DNA of 64,000 nucleotides from Fimenecus sp045545735 (GTDB taxonomy: Bacteria; Bacillota; Clostridia; Oscillospirales; Acutalibacteraceae), in the NCBI GenBank assembly GCA_045545735.1, contig JAZQBM010000001.1, positions 62,001 through 126,000 on the forward strand, in the 5' to 3' direction. Positions within the stretch are counted from its first letter, which is position 1. Each line of letters starts with the position of its first letter. A program made the position numbers and the translations under genes. The notes below the pieces were generated by a model that saw only the letters and a list, made by a program, of their open reading frames with translations, had not been told where the DNA came from and searched no databases. Shown here one piece after another: positions 50,987 through 60,237 of this stretch.

Positions 50987-52158
50987 TGAAAAAATTATTA
51001 TCTGTCTTAATTGCTTTTTGCTTTTTGATAATTTCATTTTTTATTTCAAAAAGTGTAATGGAGAAATTTCAAGAAAAAGCAATAATCAATGCGTTGAATA
51101 ATGATAAATATACTGCAGAAGAATATGAAGATTTTCAACAACTGTTGAGTGAAAAGACATTTTACTATTATAATAATCTAACTGAAGAACAAAAAGATGC
51201 ATACACTACTTTGTATTTTTCGGTTTTGAATTTTGACAAATCTTGTAAAATTAAAGTGTCGGAAGATGAACTTAAAACTATCCTTTATGCAATTATTTAT
51301 GATAACTCAGATATTTTTTGGCTTTCCGGTAACTATACGTATTATGACCATGCTGGATTTATTGAATTATTGCCTGAATACAAATATGAAAAAGAAGATG
51401 CCGAAACAGTTTTAAAGAAACTTCGCAGTAAAATCAGCGAAATAGTTTCAAACATTCCTTCATATGCGACAGAATATGAAAAGGAACTGTACATACACGA
51501 TTATATATGTGAAAATACAGTTTACGACGAAGCAACACTCGGTAATGGTGGAGAAACTGCATATAGTTCACTCCTTGAAGGAAAGTCAATTTGTGAGGGG
51601 TATGCAAGGGCTATGCAGATTCTTCTTGATGAAGTAGGTATTAAAAATTATCTTGTAGTAGGCGATGCTACTTCCGCCGGCGTTACGGAAGCACATATGT
51701 GGAATATTGTTAATATTAACGGTTGCAATTATCATCTTGATGTTACGTGGGATGACGGTGTTTTTGATGACGAGATTAGTTATTTCTATTTTAATGTTGA
51801 TGACGAATATATTCTCCGTGACCATTCTAACCTTGAACCTAAAGAAAATAATTGTAAATATGATTATGCAAATTATTTTGTAATGAATAACACATATGTT
51901 GAATTTTTTTCTGGTTTCAGCAATCTTGTTGATGAAACGGCTCAAGCACTTAAAAATGGCAAGAATTCAGTGGGATTTTTGTTTAGTAACAGTACTGAAT
52001 TTAAACGAGCTATGAATGAGTTCAATAATAATTCTGTCTTTTTCAATTATGTAAAAAATTCTGTTGAAAAAAGTGGAAGAAGTTTTTCACAATATAATGT
52101 TGATTATTATACAACTGATGACTATAATTATTTGTGTATAATTTTTAAAGAGGATTGA
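50986..52158 (+). CDS. Transglutaminase-like (protease-fold) protein
   Basis: A 390-residue secreted or membrane-anchored protein: a hydrophobic N-terminus (about 4-20), a helical region, then a transglutaminase-like core with Cys203 (GKSICEGYARAM), His237 (EAHMWNIV) and Asp252 (YHLDVTWDDG), a full catalytic triad. Bacterial members are often peptidases or cross-linking enzymes acting on cell-wall proteins. The ATG overlaps the stop of the LCP-like gene, so they are made together. It precedes folE by only 4 bases. Confidence 0.85.
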   Translation: MKKLLSVLIAFCFLIISFFISKSVMEKFQEKAIINALNNDKYTAEEYEDFQQLLSEKTFYYYNNLTEEQKDAYTTLYFSVLNFDKSCKIKVSEDELKTILYAIIYDNSDIFWLSGNYTYYDHAGFIELLPEYKYEKEDAETVLKKLRSKISEIVSNIPSYATEYEKELYIHDYICENTVYDEATLGNGGETAYSSLLEGKSICEGYARAMQILLDEVGIKNYLVVGDATSAGVTEAHMWNIVNINGCNYHLDVTWDDGVFDDEISYFYFNVDDEYILRDHSNLEPKENNCKYDYANYFVMNNTYVEFFSGFSNLVDETAQALKNGKNSVGFLFSNSTEFKRAMNEFNNNSVFFNYVKNSVEKSGRSFSQYNVDYYTTDDYNYLCIIFKED

Positions 52159-52162
52159 TAAA

Positions 52163-52726
52163 ATGGACAAGCAAAGAATTGAAAATGCTTTTCGTGAAAT
52201 CTTGTTGGCAATAGGTGAAGACCCTGACAGAGAGGGGCTTCAGGAAACACCAAAACGTGTAGCCAATATGTATGAAGAAATTTTTTCAGGACTTAGTGAA
52301 GACCCTGAAAAACACCTTAAAATGTTCCGTGAAGGTCAAAGCGATGAAATTGTAATTGTTCGTGATATTCCAATGTATTCAATGTGCGAGCATCATTTTT
52401 TACCATTTGTCGGCAAGGCACATATAGCATATATACCTAATGACGAAGGGCTCGTAATCGGACTTTCAAAACTTGCAAGAATTGTTAATACTTATGCACG
52501 TCGCCCACAACTTCAAGAGCGTCTTACAGCACAAATTGCTGATTTTATTCAGGATTCTATGAATCCAAAGGGTGTTGCAGTTGTAGTTGAAGCAGAGCAT
52601 TTGTGTATGACTATGCGTGGAATAAGAGCAGCTGGTTCAAAAACTCAGACTTCAGCTTTAAGAGGTTCAATGAGAAAGGATGCACGAACAAGAGCAGAAG
52701 TAATGACTCTTTTAGGAATAAAATGA
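52163..52726 (+). CDS. folE: GTP cyclohydrolase I
   Basis: A 187-residue type IA enzyme that makes dihydroneopterin triphosphate, the first step of folate synthesis. Zinc ligands lie in MCEHHFLPFVGKAHIAYIP and EAEHLCMTMRGI; ARIVNTYARRPQLQERLT is conserved. The ribosome binding site is weak (the upstream AAAGAGGAT at the end of the previous gene). Its stop overlaps folP (ATGA). Confidence 0.96.
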   Translation: MDKQRIENAFREILLAIGEDPDREGLQETPKRVANMYEEIFSGLSEDPEKHLKMFREGQSDEIVIVRDIPMYSMCEHHFLPFVGKAHIAYIPNDEGLVIGLSKLARIVNTYARRPQLQERLTAQIADFIQDSMNPKGVAVVVEAEHLCMTMRGIRAAGSKTQTSALRGSMRKDARTRAEVMTLLGIK

Positions 52727-53550
52727 TTTTTTCAGGAAAAGATTTTAGTTTTGAATTAGGTAAAAAAACCTATATAATGGGAATTCTCAATGTTACAAAG
52801 GATTCGTTTGCAGATGGTGGTAAATATAATACACCAGAAAAAGCAAAAGAACATGTAAAAGAAATGCTCATAGATGGTGCGGATATTATTGATATCGGTG
52901 CACAGTCAACAAGACCTGACAGCGTTCTAATGAGTGCAGACGAAGAACTTGATATTTTAAAACAATATCTACCGTTTCTTGCTGATGAGTTTAATTGTGT
53001 GTTTTCTGTTGACACATTCTATCCGTCTGTTGCAGAATATGCTTTAAATAACGGTGTATCAATTATTAATGACGTAAGTGGGACTTTTAATCAAGATATG
53101 GCAAAACTTGTCAATAAATATGAATGTGGTTGGATTATTACGCATACAGGTGGTTGCGACTCTAAAACTGTTCCCGACTACAAGACAAGTGTTACTGATG
53201 ATATAAATAATTTTTTTAATTACGTTCTTAAAAAATGTGATGATTATAAAATCCCCTATAATAGAATTATGCTTGATATAGGTGTTGGTTTCGGTAAAAA
53301 TTATGAGCAAAATATAGAAGCAATTAAAAATATTAATATAATAAAAAGAGATAATGTTGCGTTACTTACTGCATTGTCATTAAAAAGAGTAATAAGAACT
53401 GCAACCGGTGCTGAAAACGGTGATAGAGTTTATGGTACAATATCTGCAAATGCGTTAGCGATTGCGGGAGGTACGGACTTTATTCGTGTTCACAACGTTA
53501 AAGAGGCTGTATTTGGAGCAAAAATGGTTGATGCAGTAGTTAGGGGTTAA
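52723..53550 (+). CDS. folP: Dihydropteroate synthase
   Basis: A 275-residue TIM-barrel enzyme that joins the pterin to p-aminobenzoate. Conserved blocks: GILNVTKDSFADGG, IIDIGAQSTRPDS, IINDVSG and MLDIGVGFGKN. It is the sulfonamide target. ATG 52723 overlaps the folE stop and follows AGGA; the longer upstream frame is inside folE. The C-terminus IRVHNVKEAVFGAKM is present. Confidence 0.96.
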   Translation: MIFSGKDFSFELGKKTYIMGILNVTKDSFADGGKYNTPEKAKEHVKEMLIDGADIIDIGAQSTRPDSVLMSADEELDILKQYLPFLADEFNCVFSVDTFYPSVAEYALNNGVSIINDVSGTFNQDMAKLVNKYECGWIITHTGGCDSKTVPDYKTSVTDDINNFFNYVLKKCDDYKIPYNRIMLDIGVGFGKNYEQNIEAIKNINIIKRDNVALLTALSLKRVIRTATGAENGDRVYGTISANALAIAGGTDFIRVHNVKEAVFGAKMVDAVVRG

Positions 53551-53551
53551 T

Positions 53552-53914
53552 ATGGACAAGATTATTGTTAAAAATTTAGAACTTTTCTGTTATCATGGGG
53601 TAAATCCTGAAGAAAAGATTGACGGTCAGATTTTTGTTTTTGATATTGAAGCAACTGCTGATTTATCAAAGCCTTGTGTAACTGACAATGTTGATGATAC
53701 AGTAAGTTACGCAAAGATTATTAAAACTGTACGCCGTGTTGCCCAAAGTGAGAAAAACGATTTGATTGAACGTGTTGCCCAAAGAGTAGCAGATGCTTTG
53801 TTTGAAGAATTTGAGATGCTTAAAGCGTTAAAAATAACACTTAAAAAGCCACAAGCACCAATTAAAGCAGATTTTGATTATGTTGCGGTGCAAATTGAAA
53901 GGGAACGTAAATGA
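53552..53914 (+). CDS. folB: Dihydroneopterin aldolase
   Basis: A 120-residue enzyme: ELFCYHGVNPEEKIDGQIFVFDIEA, YAKIIKTVRRVAQSEKNDLIERVAQRVADAL and the Lys near the C-terminus (TLKKPQAPIKADFDYVAV). It cleaves dihydroneopterin to the hydroxymethyl pterin. It starts 1 base after folP and its stop overlaps folK. Confidence 0.95.
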   Translation: MDKIIVKNLELFCYHGVNPEEKIDGQIFVFDIEATADLSKPCVTDNVDDTVSYAKIIKTVRRVAQSEKNDLIERVAQRVADALFEEFEMLKALKITLKKPQAPIKADFDYVAVQIERERK

Positions 53915-54402
53915 TAGCATATTTAGGAATTGGCACTAATATAGGCGACCGCTTACAGAATTTGATTGATGCTGTAGAGGCACTCAACCTTTTGCCTATG
54001 ACAAAAGTAGTTGAAGTTTCAAATGTCTATGAAACTGAGCCTGTTGGCTATGATAATCAGAACGATTTTCTTAATATTGTGGTTTCTGTTTCAACCGAAC
54101 TTACTGCTCACAATTTATTAGGTGCTGCACTTGGTATTGAAGCAGGAATGGGTAGAGTCAGAACTATCAAAAACGGACCGAGAGTTATTGATATAGATTT
54201 GCTTTTATATGGTAATGAGAAGTATAATACACTAACGCTCGTTTTACCACACCTAAGAATGCTTGAACGCAATTTTGTCCTTAAACCACTACTTGATATA
54301 AGAATTGATAGTGAAATTTATTCAACAGACTATCTTAAAAGTTTAATGAGTAATGATGGTGTTAAACTTTTTTGTAATAACAAATGTTTTAAAATTAATT
54401 AA
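53911..54402 (+). CDS. folK: 2-amino-4-hydroxy-6-hydroxymethyldihydropteridine pyrophosphokinase
   Basis: A 163-residue kinase that activates the hydroxymethyl pterin with pyrophosphate from ATP. It shows AYLGIGTNIGDRLQNL, YETEPVGYDNQNDFLNIVV, and RVIDIDLLLYGNEK with the metal Asp pair, then LPHLRMLERNFVLKPL. ATG 53911 overlaps the folB stop. The folE-P-B-K order is complete, but folC, dihydrofolate reductase and pab genes are not here. Confidence 0.95.
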   Translation: MIAYLGIGTNIGDRLQNLIDAVEALNLLPMTKVVEVSNVYETEPVGYDNQNDFLNIVVSVSTELTAHNLLGAALGIEAGMGRVRTIKNGPRVIDIDLLLYGNEKYNTLTLVLPHLRMLERNFVLKPLLDIRIDSEIYSTDYLKSLMSNDGVKLFCNNKCFKIN

Positions 54403-54417
54403 CGTAAATGGTGATTT

Positions 54418-55317
54418 ATGAATTACATAATTATGGACCTTGAGTGGAACAATTCATATATGAAATCCACTCAGAAATTTATAAACGAAATTATAGAAAT
54501 CGGTGCTGTAAAGCTTGATGAGAATTTGAAAACAATTGATACTTTTTCTGAACTTATTAAACCAATTGTTTCAAGAAAACTTCGTTCAAAAATTAAAAAT
54601 TTAACTCATATTACTAATGATGATATTAAGGCTGGCAAGCCTTTTGCGAAAGTCGTAAAAGAATTTGAAAATTGGGTAGGGGAAGACACTGTTTTTCTTA
54701 CTTGGGGAGATACTGATATAAGAACACTTCTTACCAATCTAAAAATCTTTTTACAAAAAGAAGATATAAGTTTTATTAAAAAATATGCCGATTTGCAAAG
54801 ATATTGCCAATGCTTTATAAATATGGAGAATGTTCAGCAAGCCGGACTTTCTTATGCAGCAGAATGCCTTCAAATTGACGCAGAAAAGTTTCCGCACCAC
54901 AGAGCCTTGGATGATAGTCTTTTAAGTGCAGAGTGCTTAAAAAGGTGTTTTAATGCCGAAAAACTTAATGAGTTTATCAAAGAGTGTAATGAAGAATTTT
55001 ATGCAAGACTTGCTTTTCATCCTTATGTTATAAAAAGCAAAAACGACCCATTGATTGACAAAAATATTTTTAATTGTTACTGTGACATATGTGGCGGTAA
55101 AGTTAAAACAATAAAGAAATGGAAATTTAATAACCAATCTTTCAGAGGAATATTCTTTTGCGAAAAGTGTAATCGTGAATTTAGGGTAAGTCTTAGAATT
55201 AAAAAATTCTATGATTATATTGATATAAAACGAAATTATACTGAAATAATTCGTACTAACGAGAATACAGAACAAGTTCCACAAGAAAACATACAAAAAA
55301 GACCTACTCAAATTTGA
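54418..55317 (+). CDS. DEDDh 3'-5' exonuclease with zinc-ribbon tail
   Basis: A 299-residue protein. The exonuclease domain (about 1-180) has Asp7 and Glu9 (IIMDLEWNNS), FLTWGDTDIRTLL and HHRALDDSLLSAE with the catalytic His and Asp. Residues about 220-260 carry a four-Cys element, CDICGGK...CEKCNREF. The family includes KapD-like inhibitors of sporulation and RNA-trimming enzymes; the substrate is unknown. It is last in the folate transcript, 15 bases after folK, and ends at a bidirectional terminator. Confidence 0.87.
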   Translation: MNYIIMDLEWNNSYMKSTQKFINEIIEIGAVKLDENLKTIDTFSELIKPIVSRKLRSKIKNLTHITNDDIKAGKPFAKVVKEFENWVGEDTVFLTWGDTDIRTLLTNLKIFLQKEDISFIKKYADLQRYCQCFINMENVQQAGLSYAAECLQIDAEKFPHHRALDDSLLSAECLKRCFNAEKLNEFIKECNEEFYARLAFHPYVIKSKNDPLIDKNIFNCYCDICGGKVKTIKKWKFNNQSFRGIFFCEKCNREFRVSLRIKKFYDYIDIKRNYTEIIRTNENTEQVPQENIQKRPTQI

Positions 55318-55326
55318 GTAGGTCTT
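55299..55326. terminator. Bidirectional terminator, exonuclease / serA
   Basis: A perfect 28-base palindrome AAGACCTACTCAAA-TTTGAGTAGGTCTT, partly inside the exonuclease gene end, between convergent genes. Confidence 0.9.
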
Positions 55327-55341
55327 AATTTTTATACAGAG

Positions 55342-56505
55342 TTATTTGATTACGCGAATTCTAATAATTCCGTTTATCTTTTTTAATGCTTCAAGTGATT
55401 CAGGTGAGGCTTTTGTATCAGAATCAATTACTGTATAAGCGTATTCACCTTTAGATTTATTAACCATATTGTCAATATTTACATCTTCATTTGCTAAGCC
55501 TGATGTAATTTTACTTACAATACCTGAAATGTTTTTATGCATGATTGTAATTCTGTGTTTGTCACAAGCACCAAGTGACACTGCAGGGTAGTTTACTGAA
55601 TTTACAATGCTACCGTTTTCAAGATAATCAGCAACCTGTTCAACTGCCATAACTGCACAGTTATCTTCTGATTCAGGTGTTGATGCACCAAGATGAGGAA
55701 TAGCAATAACGCCTGTTGCACCTATTACAGCATCATTTGGGAAGTCAGTAACATAAGATGCTACCTTGCCGTTTTCGAGAGCCGTGATAATGCTTTCTGT
55801 GTCAACAAGCTCACCACGAGCAAAGTTAAGAATTCTTACTTCGTCTTTCATTGTTGCAATTGTGTCAGCATTAATAAGACCGCGTGTACCGTCATTAAGC
55901 GGAACATGAAGAGTAATATAATCACTTTCAGCGTAAATTGTATTAAGATTATCTGTAAGTTTTACATGGTGATTAAGTGTGATACTCTGTGCAACTGAAA
56001 GATAAGGGTCATAACCGATTACATTCATACCAAGAGCTGCCGCTGCATTTGCTACAAGAATACCGATTGCACCAAGACCAATTACGCCAAGAGTTTTTCC
56101 TTTAATTTCAGGACCTGCAAAAGCACTTTTTCCTTTTTCAACATCTTTTGGAACTGTATCACCGTTACCCTTTAATGTTTTAGCCCAGTCAATAGCAGGA
56201 ATAATCTTTCTTGATGAAAGGAAAAGCCCTGTGATTACAAGTTCTTTAACAGCGTTAGCGTTTGCACCCGGAGTGTTGAATACAACAATACCTTCTTCAC
56301 TGCATCTGTCAATCGGGATGTTATTTACGCCTGCACCGGCTCTAGCGATAGCAAGTGTATTTTTATCAAATTCCATATCATGCATTGATGCTGAACGAAC
56401 AAGAATAGCATCGGGATTTGTCATTTCTGTAGCACAAGTGTATTGGTCACTTAAACGGCAAAGACCTGTTTCTGAAATTTTGTTTAATGTAAGAATATTA
56501 TACAT
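55342..56505 (-). CDS. serA: D-3-phosphoglycerate dehydrogenase
   Basis: A 387-residue dehydrogenase for the first step of serine synthesis from glycolysis. The NAD motif GVIGLGAIGILVANAA, RARAGAGVNNI-like AIARAGAGVNNIPID, and the catalytic Arg/Glu/His region (LNFARGELVD, HLGASTPESEDN) are present; the C-terminus holds an ACT domain (about 318-387). TAAGGAG precedes ATG 56505. It is downstream of serC in one transcript, with 12 bases between. Confidence 0.95.
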   Translation of the reverse strand: MYNILTLNKISETGLCRLSDQYTCATEMTNPDAILVRSASMHDMEFDKNTLAIARAGAGVNNIPIDRCSEEGIVVFNTPGANANAVKELVITGLFLSSRKIIPAIDWAKTLKGNGDTVPKDVEKGKSAFAGPEIKGKTLGVIGLGAIGILVANAAAALGMNVIGYDPYLSVAQSITLNHHVKLTDNLNTIYAESDYITLHVPLNDGTRGLINADTIATMKDEVRILNFARGELVDTESIITALENGKVASYVTDFPNDAVIGATGVIAIPHLGASTPESEDNCAVMAVEQVADYLENGSIVNSVNYPAVSLGACDKHRITIMHKNISGIVSKITSGLANEDVNIDNMVNKSKGEYAYTVIDSDTKASPESLEALKKINGIIRIRVIK

Positions 56506-56517
56506 AGTATTTACTCC

Positions 56518-57600
56518 TTATGAATTTGCTTTTTCAAACTCTGTCATAAACTGAACGAGTTTTTCAACGCCTTCAACTGGCATTGCGTTATAAATTGAAG
56601 CTCTCATACCGCCAACTGAACGGTGACCTTTAAGGTTCACAAAACCTGCTTCTGTTGCTTCTTTAATGAATTTTGCATTAAGTTCTTCACTGTCTGTTAC
56701 AAAAGGAACATTCATAAGTGAACGGTCTTCTGCTACTACAGTACCTTTGAACATTTTGCTGTTATCAAGGAAATCGTAAAGAATTTTTGCTTTCTTTTCG
56801 TTTCTTTCTTTCATTGCTTCAAGTCCGCCCATTTCCTTGAGCCATTCAAGAACAAGTTTACAAATGTAAATTGTATAGCAGGGTGGAGTATTGTAAAGAG
56901 AATCATTATCAGCCATAATCTGATAGTTAAGCATTGTAGGTGTAATGTCGCGTGCGTTACCGAGCATATCTTCGCGGATAATACAGATTGTAAGACCTGC
57001 AGGAGCAACGTTTTTCTGTGCACCACCATAAACCATAGCAAATTTTGAAACATCAATCGGCTCTGAAAGGAAACAAGAAGAAATATCTGCAATAAGTGGA
57101 ACATCACCTGTGTCGGGAAGTTCGTGATAGACTGTACCGTAAATAGTGTTGTTCATACAAATATAAAAATAGTCAGCATCCTTTGTAAATTCGTCTTTAT
57201 TAAGTTTTGGGATATATGAGAATGTTTTATCTGCTGAAGATGCTACTGCTTTACATTCACCATATTTTTGTGCTTCCTGATATGCTTTCTTTGCCCACTG
57301 ACCTGTAATTACAAAGTCAGCTTTACCGTTTTTATTCATAAAGTTAAGCGGGATTGCGGCAAACTGTGTTGAAGCACCGCCTTGCAAGAATAAAACCTTA
57401 TAATTGTCCGGAATATTCATAAGTTCGCGAAGAAGTTGTTCAGCACCTTTAATGATTGAATCATATACTTTTGAACGGTGGCTCATTTCCATAACTGATT
57501 GACCGCTACCTTCATAATCAAGCATTTCTGCTGCTGCTTTCTTTAATACTTCTTCAGGTAACATTGATGGACCTGCAGAAAAATTGTAAACTCTTGCCAT
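56518..57600 (-). CDS. serC: Phosphoserine aminotransferase
   Basis: A 360-residue PLP enzyme: VYNFSAGPSMLPEEVL, LFLQGGASTQF, and MVYGGAQKNVAPAG, whose Lys binds PLP; GGMRASIYNAMPVEGVE at the end. It converts 3-phosphohydroxypyruvate to phosphoserine. ATG 57600 follows TTGGAGGT; the longer upstream frame lies outside the conserved start. It has its own consensus promoter and a cluster of palindromes upstream. Confidence 0.96.
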   Translation of the reverse strand: MARVYNFSAGPSMLPEEVLKKAAAEMLDYEGSGQSVMEMSHRSKVYDSIIKGAEQLLRELMNIPDNYKVLFLQGGASTQFAAIPLNFMNKNGKADFVITGQWAKKAYQEAQKYGECKAVASSADKTFSYIPKLNKDEFTKDADYFYICMNNTIYGTVYHELPDTGDVPLIADISSCFLSEPIDVSKFAMVYGGAQKNVAPAGLTICIIREDMLGNARDITPTMLNYQIMADNDSLYNTPPCYTIYICKLVLEWLKEMGGLEAMKERNEKKAKILYDFLDNSKMFKGTVVAEDRSLMNVPFVTDSEELNAKFIKEATEAGFVNLKGHRSVGGMRASIYNAMPVEGVEKLVQFMTEFEKANS

Positions 57601-57663
57601 AAAAATACCTCCAAATTGTGTTTTACAATAAAATAATATGTTAATTTTTTGCACATTGACCGA

Positions 57664-57693
57664 ATTATAGCAAAAAAGTGTCTATAATGTCAA
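57664..57693 (-). promoter_or_regulatory. Promoter of serC-serA
   Basis: Reading leftward, TTGACA (57688-57693) and TATAAT (57664-57669), both perfect, are 18 bases apart. Confidence 0.85.
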
Positions 57694-57697
57694 TAGA

Positions 57698-57769
57698 TAG
57701 TTAAGAAATTAACAAAGTTTTTTCAAAAAAGTTAAATTTTAACGTAAAACTTGTTAAATAATTTAACAA
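57698..57769. repeat. Three GTTAA/TTAAC palindromes, candidate Rex operator
   Basis: The segment has three inverted repeats with identical half-sites and different spacers: TAGTTAAGAAATTAACAA (57698-57715, N4), GTTAAATTTTAAC (57731-57743, N3) and TTGTTAAATAATTTAACAA (57751-57769, N5). The first fits the Rex pattern TTGTTAA-N4-TTAACAA known from Clostridia except one base, and lies next to the serC -35. Rex binding is inference. The region between serC and lon is very AT-rich, so the two others may be chance. Confidence 0.5.
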
Positions 57770-57813
57770 AGTTGCTGATTTATGCTAATTTTCAAAAAAA
57801 TTCTCCTTAATTC

Positions 57814-57842
57814 TTGCAGTAATTTATATTTTATTATATAAT
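57814..57842 (+). promoter_or_regulatory. Promoter of lon
   Basis: TTGCAG (57814-57819) and TATAAT (57837-57842) are 17 bases apart. No CtsR or CIRCE-type heat-shock operator is visible nearby. Confidence 0.55.
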
Positions 57843-57874
57843 ATAATTTCAAAATAGGAGTGATATGTTCAAAA

Positions 57875-60226
57875 ATGGAAAACAGCAAAAACTTATTTAA
57901 TGAATTTAATGAAAAATCCTTTTCAATGCCTATGGTTGCATTAAGAGGACTTGTAATATTTCCTGAAATGACTTTGCATTTTGATGTGGGTAGAACCAAG
58001 TCAATCCGTGCCGTAAGAACTGCAATGGAAAAGAAAACCAATATTTTCCTTGCAACTCAAATGGATATGGAATGTGATGACCCTCGTTATGATGATATTT
58101 ACACATCAGGTGTTGTGTGCGAAATAAAGCAGGTTATGAAATTGCCGGGTACAGATACTTTGCGTGTAATCGTTTATGGACTTTATCGTGCAGAACTTTT
58201 ACATATTAATTCTGCAAACCCGTATCTTTCAGCAATTGTTCGTAGAATTGAAACAGAACAAGTTTCAGTTGAAGATAAAAAGTATGAAGAAGCACTTGTG
58301 CGTCGTCTTGTAAGCATTTTTGAAGATTATGCGTATTTTATTCCAAAACTTCCACCCGATATTGTTGTGGGCGTTTCTGTGCGTAAAGAAGCGTCAGAAA
58401 TTACCGATTACATTTTATCAAATATTCCTCTTGAATATGCAATCAAACAATCCTTACTTGAAGAACTTAACCCGTTGAAGAGGGCTGAGAGCCTTTGTCT
58501 TATTCTCACAAGAGAAATTGAACTTTTATCTATTGAAGAAGAAATTAATCAAAAAGTTCAGGAACAAATGGAAGAAAATCAGCGTGAGTATTATCTTCGT
58601 GAGCAAATTAAAGCAATATCTGAAGAACTCAACGAAGGTGACGGTGCAATTTCAGAGGCTGAAGATTACAAAGAAAAAATCCGTTCAATTGGGTTTACAG
58701 AAGACATTGAACGCAAACTATTAAAAGAGTGTGACCGTCTTATGAAAATGCAGTCTTCAAGTCCTGAATCTGCAGTTGTAAGAAATTATCTTGATAAAAT
58801 AGTTTCATTACCTTGGGGTTATTGCACAGAAGAAAATCTTGACATTACATATGCCGAAAATGTACTTGACGAAGACCATTATGGACTTGCTGATGTTAAA
58901 GAGCGAATTATCGAATTTTTAGCAGTCCGTAAAATCAACCCTGATGTCAAAGGACAAATTATTTGCCTTGCAGGACCTCCCGGTGTAGGTAAAACGTCAA
59001 TTGCTCGTTCACTTGCAAGTGCTATGGGAAGAACTTATGCCCGTGTTTCTCTAGGTGGTGTTCGTGACGAGGCTGATATTCGTGGCCACAGAAAAACTTA
59101 TATCGGTTCAATGCCCGGCAGAATTATTGAAGCAATTGAGCAAGCCAAAAGTTCAAATCCTTTGATTTTGCTTGATGAGGTTGATAAACTTGGTTCTGAC
59201 CATCGTGGTGACCCGTCATCAGCATTGTTAGAGGTGCTTGATGCAGAGCAGAACAGTACTTTTACAGACCATTATCTTGAAATCCCTTATGATTTAAGTA
59301 AGGTTATGTTCATTACAACTGCAAATGATAAAAGTAAAATCCCTGCACCGTTGCTTGATAGAATGGAAATTATTGATATTCCTGGTTATACATATGAAGA
59401 AAAGTTTAATATTGCTAAAAAGCATCTTGTTCCAAAACAAATTGTTGCAAATGGACTAAAAAAATCATATGTTAAGTTTACTGATAAAGCACTCAAAGCA
59501 ATTATAAATGGTTACACTAAAGAAGCAGGCGTGCGTGTGCTTGAAAGAACTATCGCTAAAGTATTACGTAAGGTTGCTGTTCAGTATGCAAAAGGCTTTG
59601 ACGGTAAAATTACAGTTAAAGATACTGATTTAGAACAGTATATTGGAGCAGTTAAATATAAACCTGACGAAAAATCAAAGGTTAATCAAGTTGGCGTTGT
59701 AAATGGACTTGCATATACTTCAGTTGGTGGTACAATGCTAACAGTTGAAGTTGCGGTTATGGATGGTACCGGTAAACTTGAGTTGACAGGTTCATTAGGT
59801 GACGTAATAAAGGAATCTGCAAAAGCCGCAATTAGTTATATCAGAGCAAATGCTGACAAATACAGAATCGATAAAGAGTTTTATCAAAATAAAGATATTC
59901 ATATTCACTTCCCTGAAGGTGCAGTACCAAAAGATGGACCATCAGCAGGCGTTACGATTTTCACAGCTCTCGTGTCAGCACTCTCAGGTTGTAAGGTGAA
60001 AGCTGATGTTGCTATGACAGGCGAAATCACTATAACAGGTCGTGTATTACCAATCGGCGGACTTCGTGAAAAAACAATGGCGGCCTATGTTGAAGGTATC
60101 AAAATTGTTGTTGTTCCCGAAGCTAATCGTAGTGATTTAGATAAAGTTGACGAAAAGGTTAAGGAAAAACTTAATTTTGTATTTGCATCAACAGGTGACG
60201 ATGTATTAAAAGTCGCACTTGTATGA
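57875..60226 (+). CDS. lon: ATP-dependent protease La (Lon)
   Basis: A 783-residue Lon. The N-terminal substrate domain starts MPMVALRGLVIFPEM; a coiled region follows; the AAA+ domain has GPPGVGKTSIARS and the GGVRDEADIRGHRKTY block; the protease domain has GAVPKDGPSAGVT with catalytic Ser690 and the Lys in VLPIGGLREKTMAA. It degrades damaged and regulatory proteins. ATG 57875 has AGGAG 14 bases upstream, rather far, while an in-frame GTG at 57860 overlaps that site; the true start is uncertain. engB overlaps its stop. Confidence 0.97.
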   Translation: MENSKNLFNEFNEKSFSMPMVALRGLVIFPEMTLHFDVGRTKSIRAVRTAMEKKTNIFLATQMDMECDDPRYDDIYTSGVVCEIKQVMKLPGTDTLRVIVYGLYRAELLHINSANPYLSAIVRRIETEQVSVEDKKYEEALVRRLVSIFEDYAYFIPKLPPDIVVGVSVRKEASEITDYILSNIPLEYAIKQSLLEELNPLKRAESLCLILTREIELLSIEEEINQKVQEQMEENQREYYLREQIKAISEELNEGDGAISEAEDYKEKIRSIGFTEDIERKLLKECDRLMKMQSSSPESAVVRNYLDKIVSLPWGYCTEENLDITYAENVLDEDHYGLADVKERIIEFLAVRKINPDVKGQIICLAGPPGVGKTSIARSLASAMGRTYARVSLGGVRDEADIRGHRKTYIGSMPGRIIEAIEQAKSSNPLILLDEVDKLGSDHRGDPSSALLEVLDAEQNSTFTDHYLEIPYDLSKVMFITTANDKSKIPAPLLDRMEIIDIPGYTYEEKFNIAKKHLVPKQIVANGLKKSYVKFTDKALKAIINGYTKEAGVRVLERTIAKVLRKVAVQYAKGFDGKITVKDTDLEQYIGAVKYKPDEKSKVNQVGVVNGLAYTSVGGTMLTVEVAVMDGTGKLELTGSLGDVIKESAKAAISYIRANADKYRIDKEFYQNKDIHIHFPEGAVPKDGPSAGVTIFTALVSALSGCKVKADVAMTGEITITGRVLPIGGLREKTMAAYVEGIKIVVVPEANRSDLDKVDEKVKEKLNFVFASTGDDVLKVALV

Positions 60227-60237
60227 AAGAGGTACTT

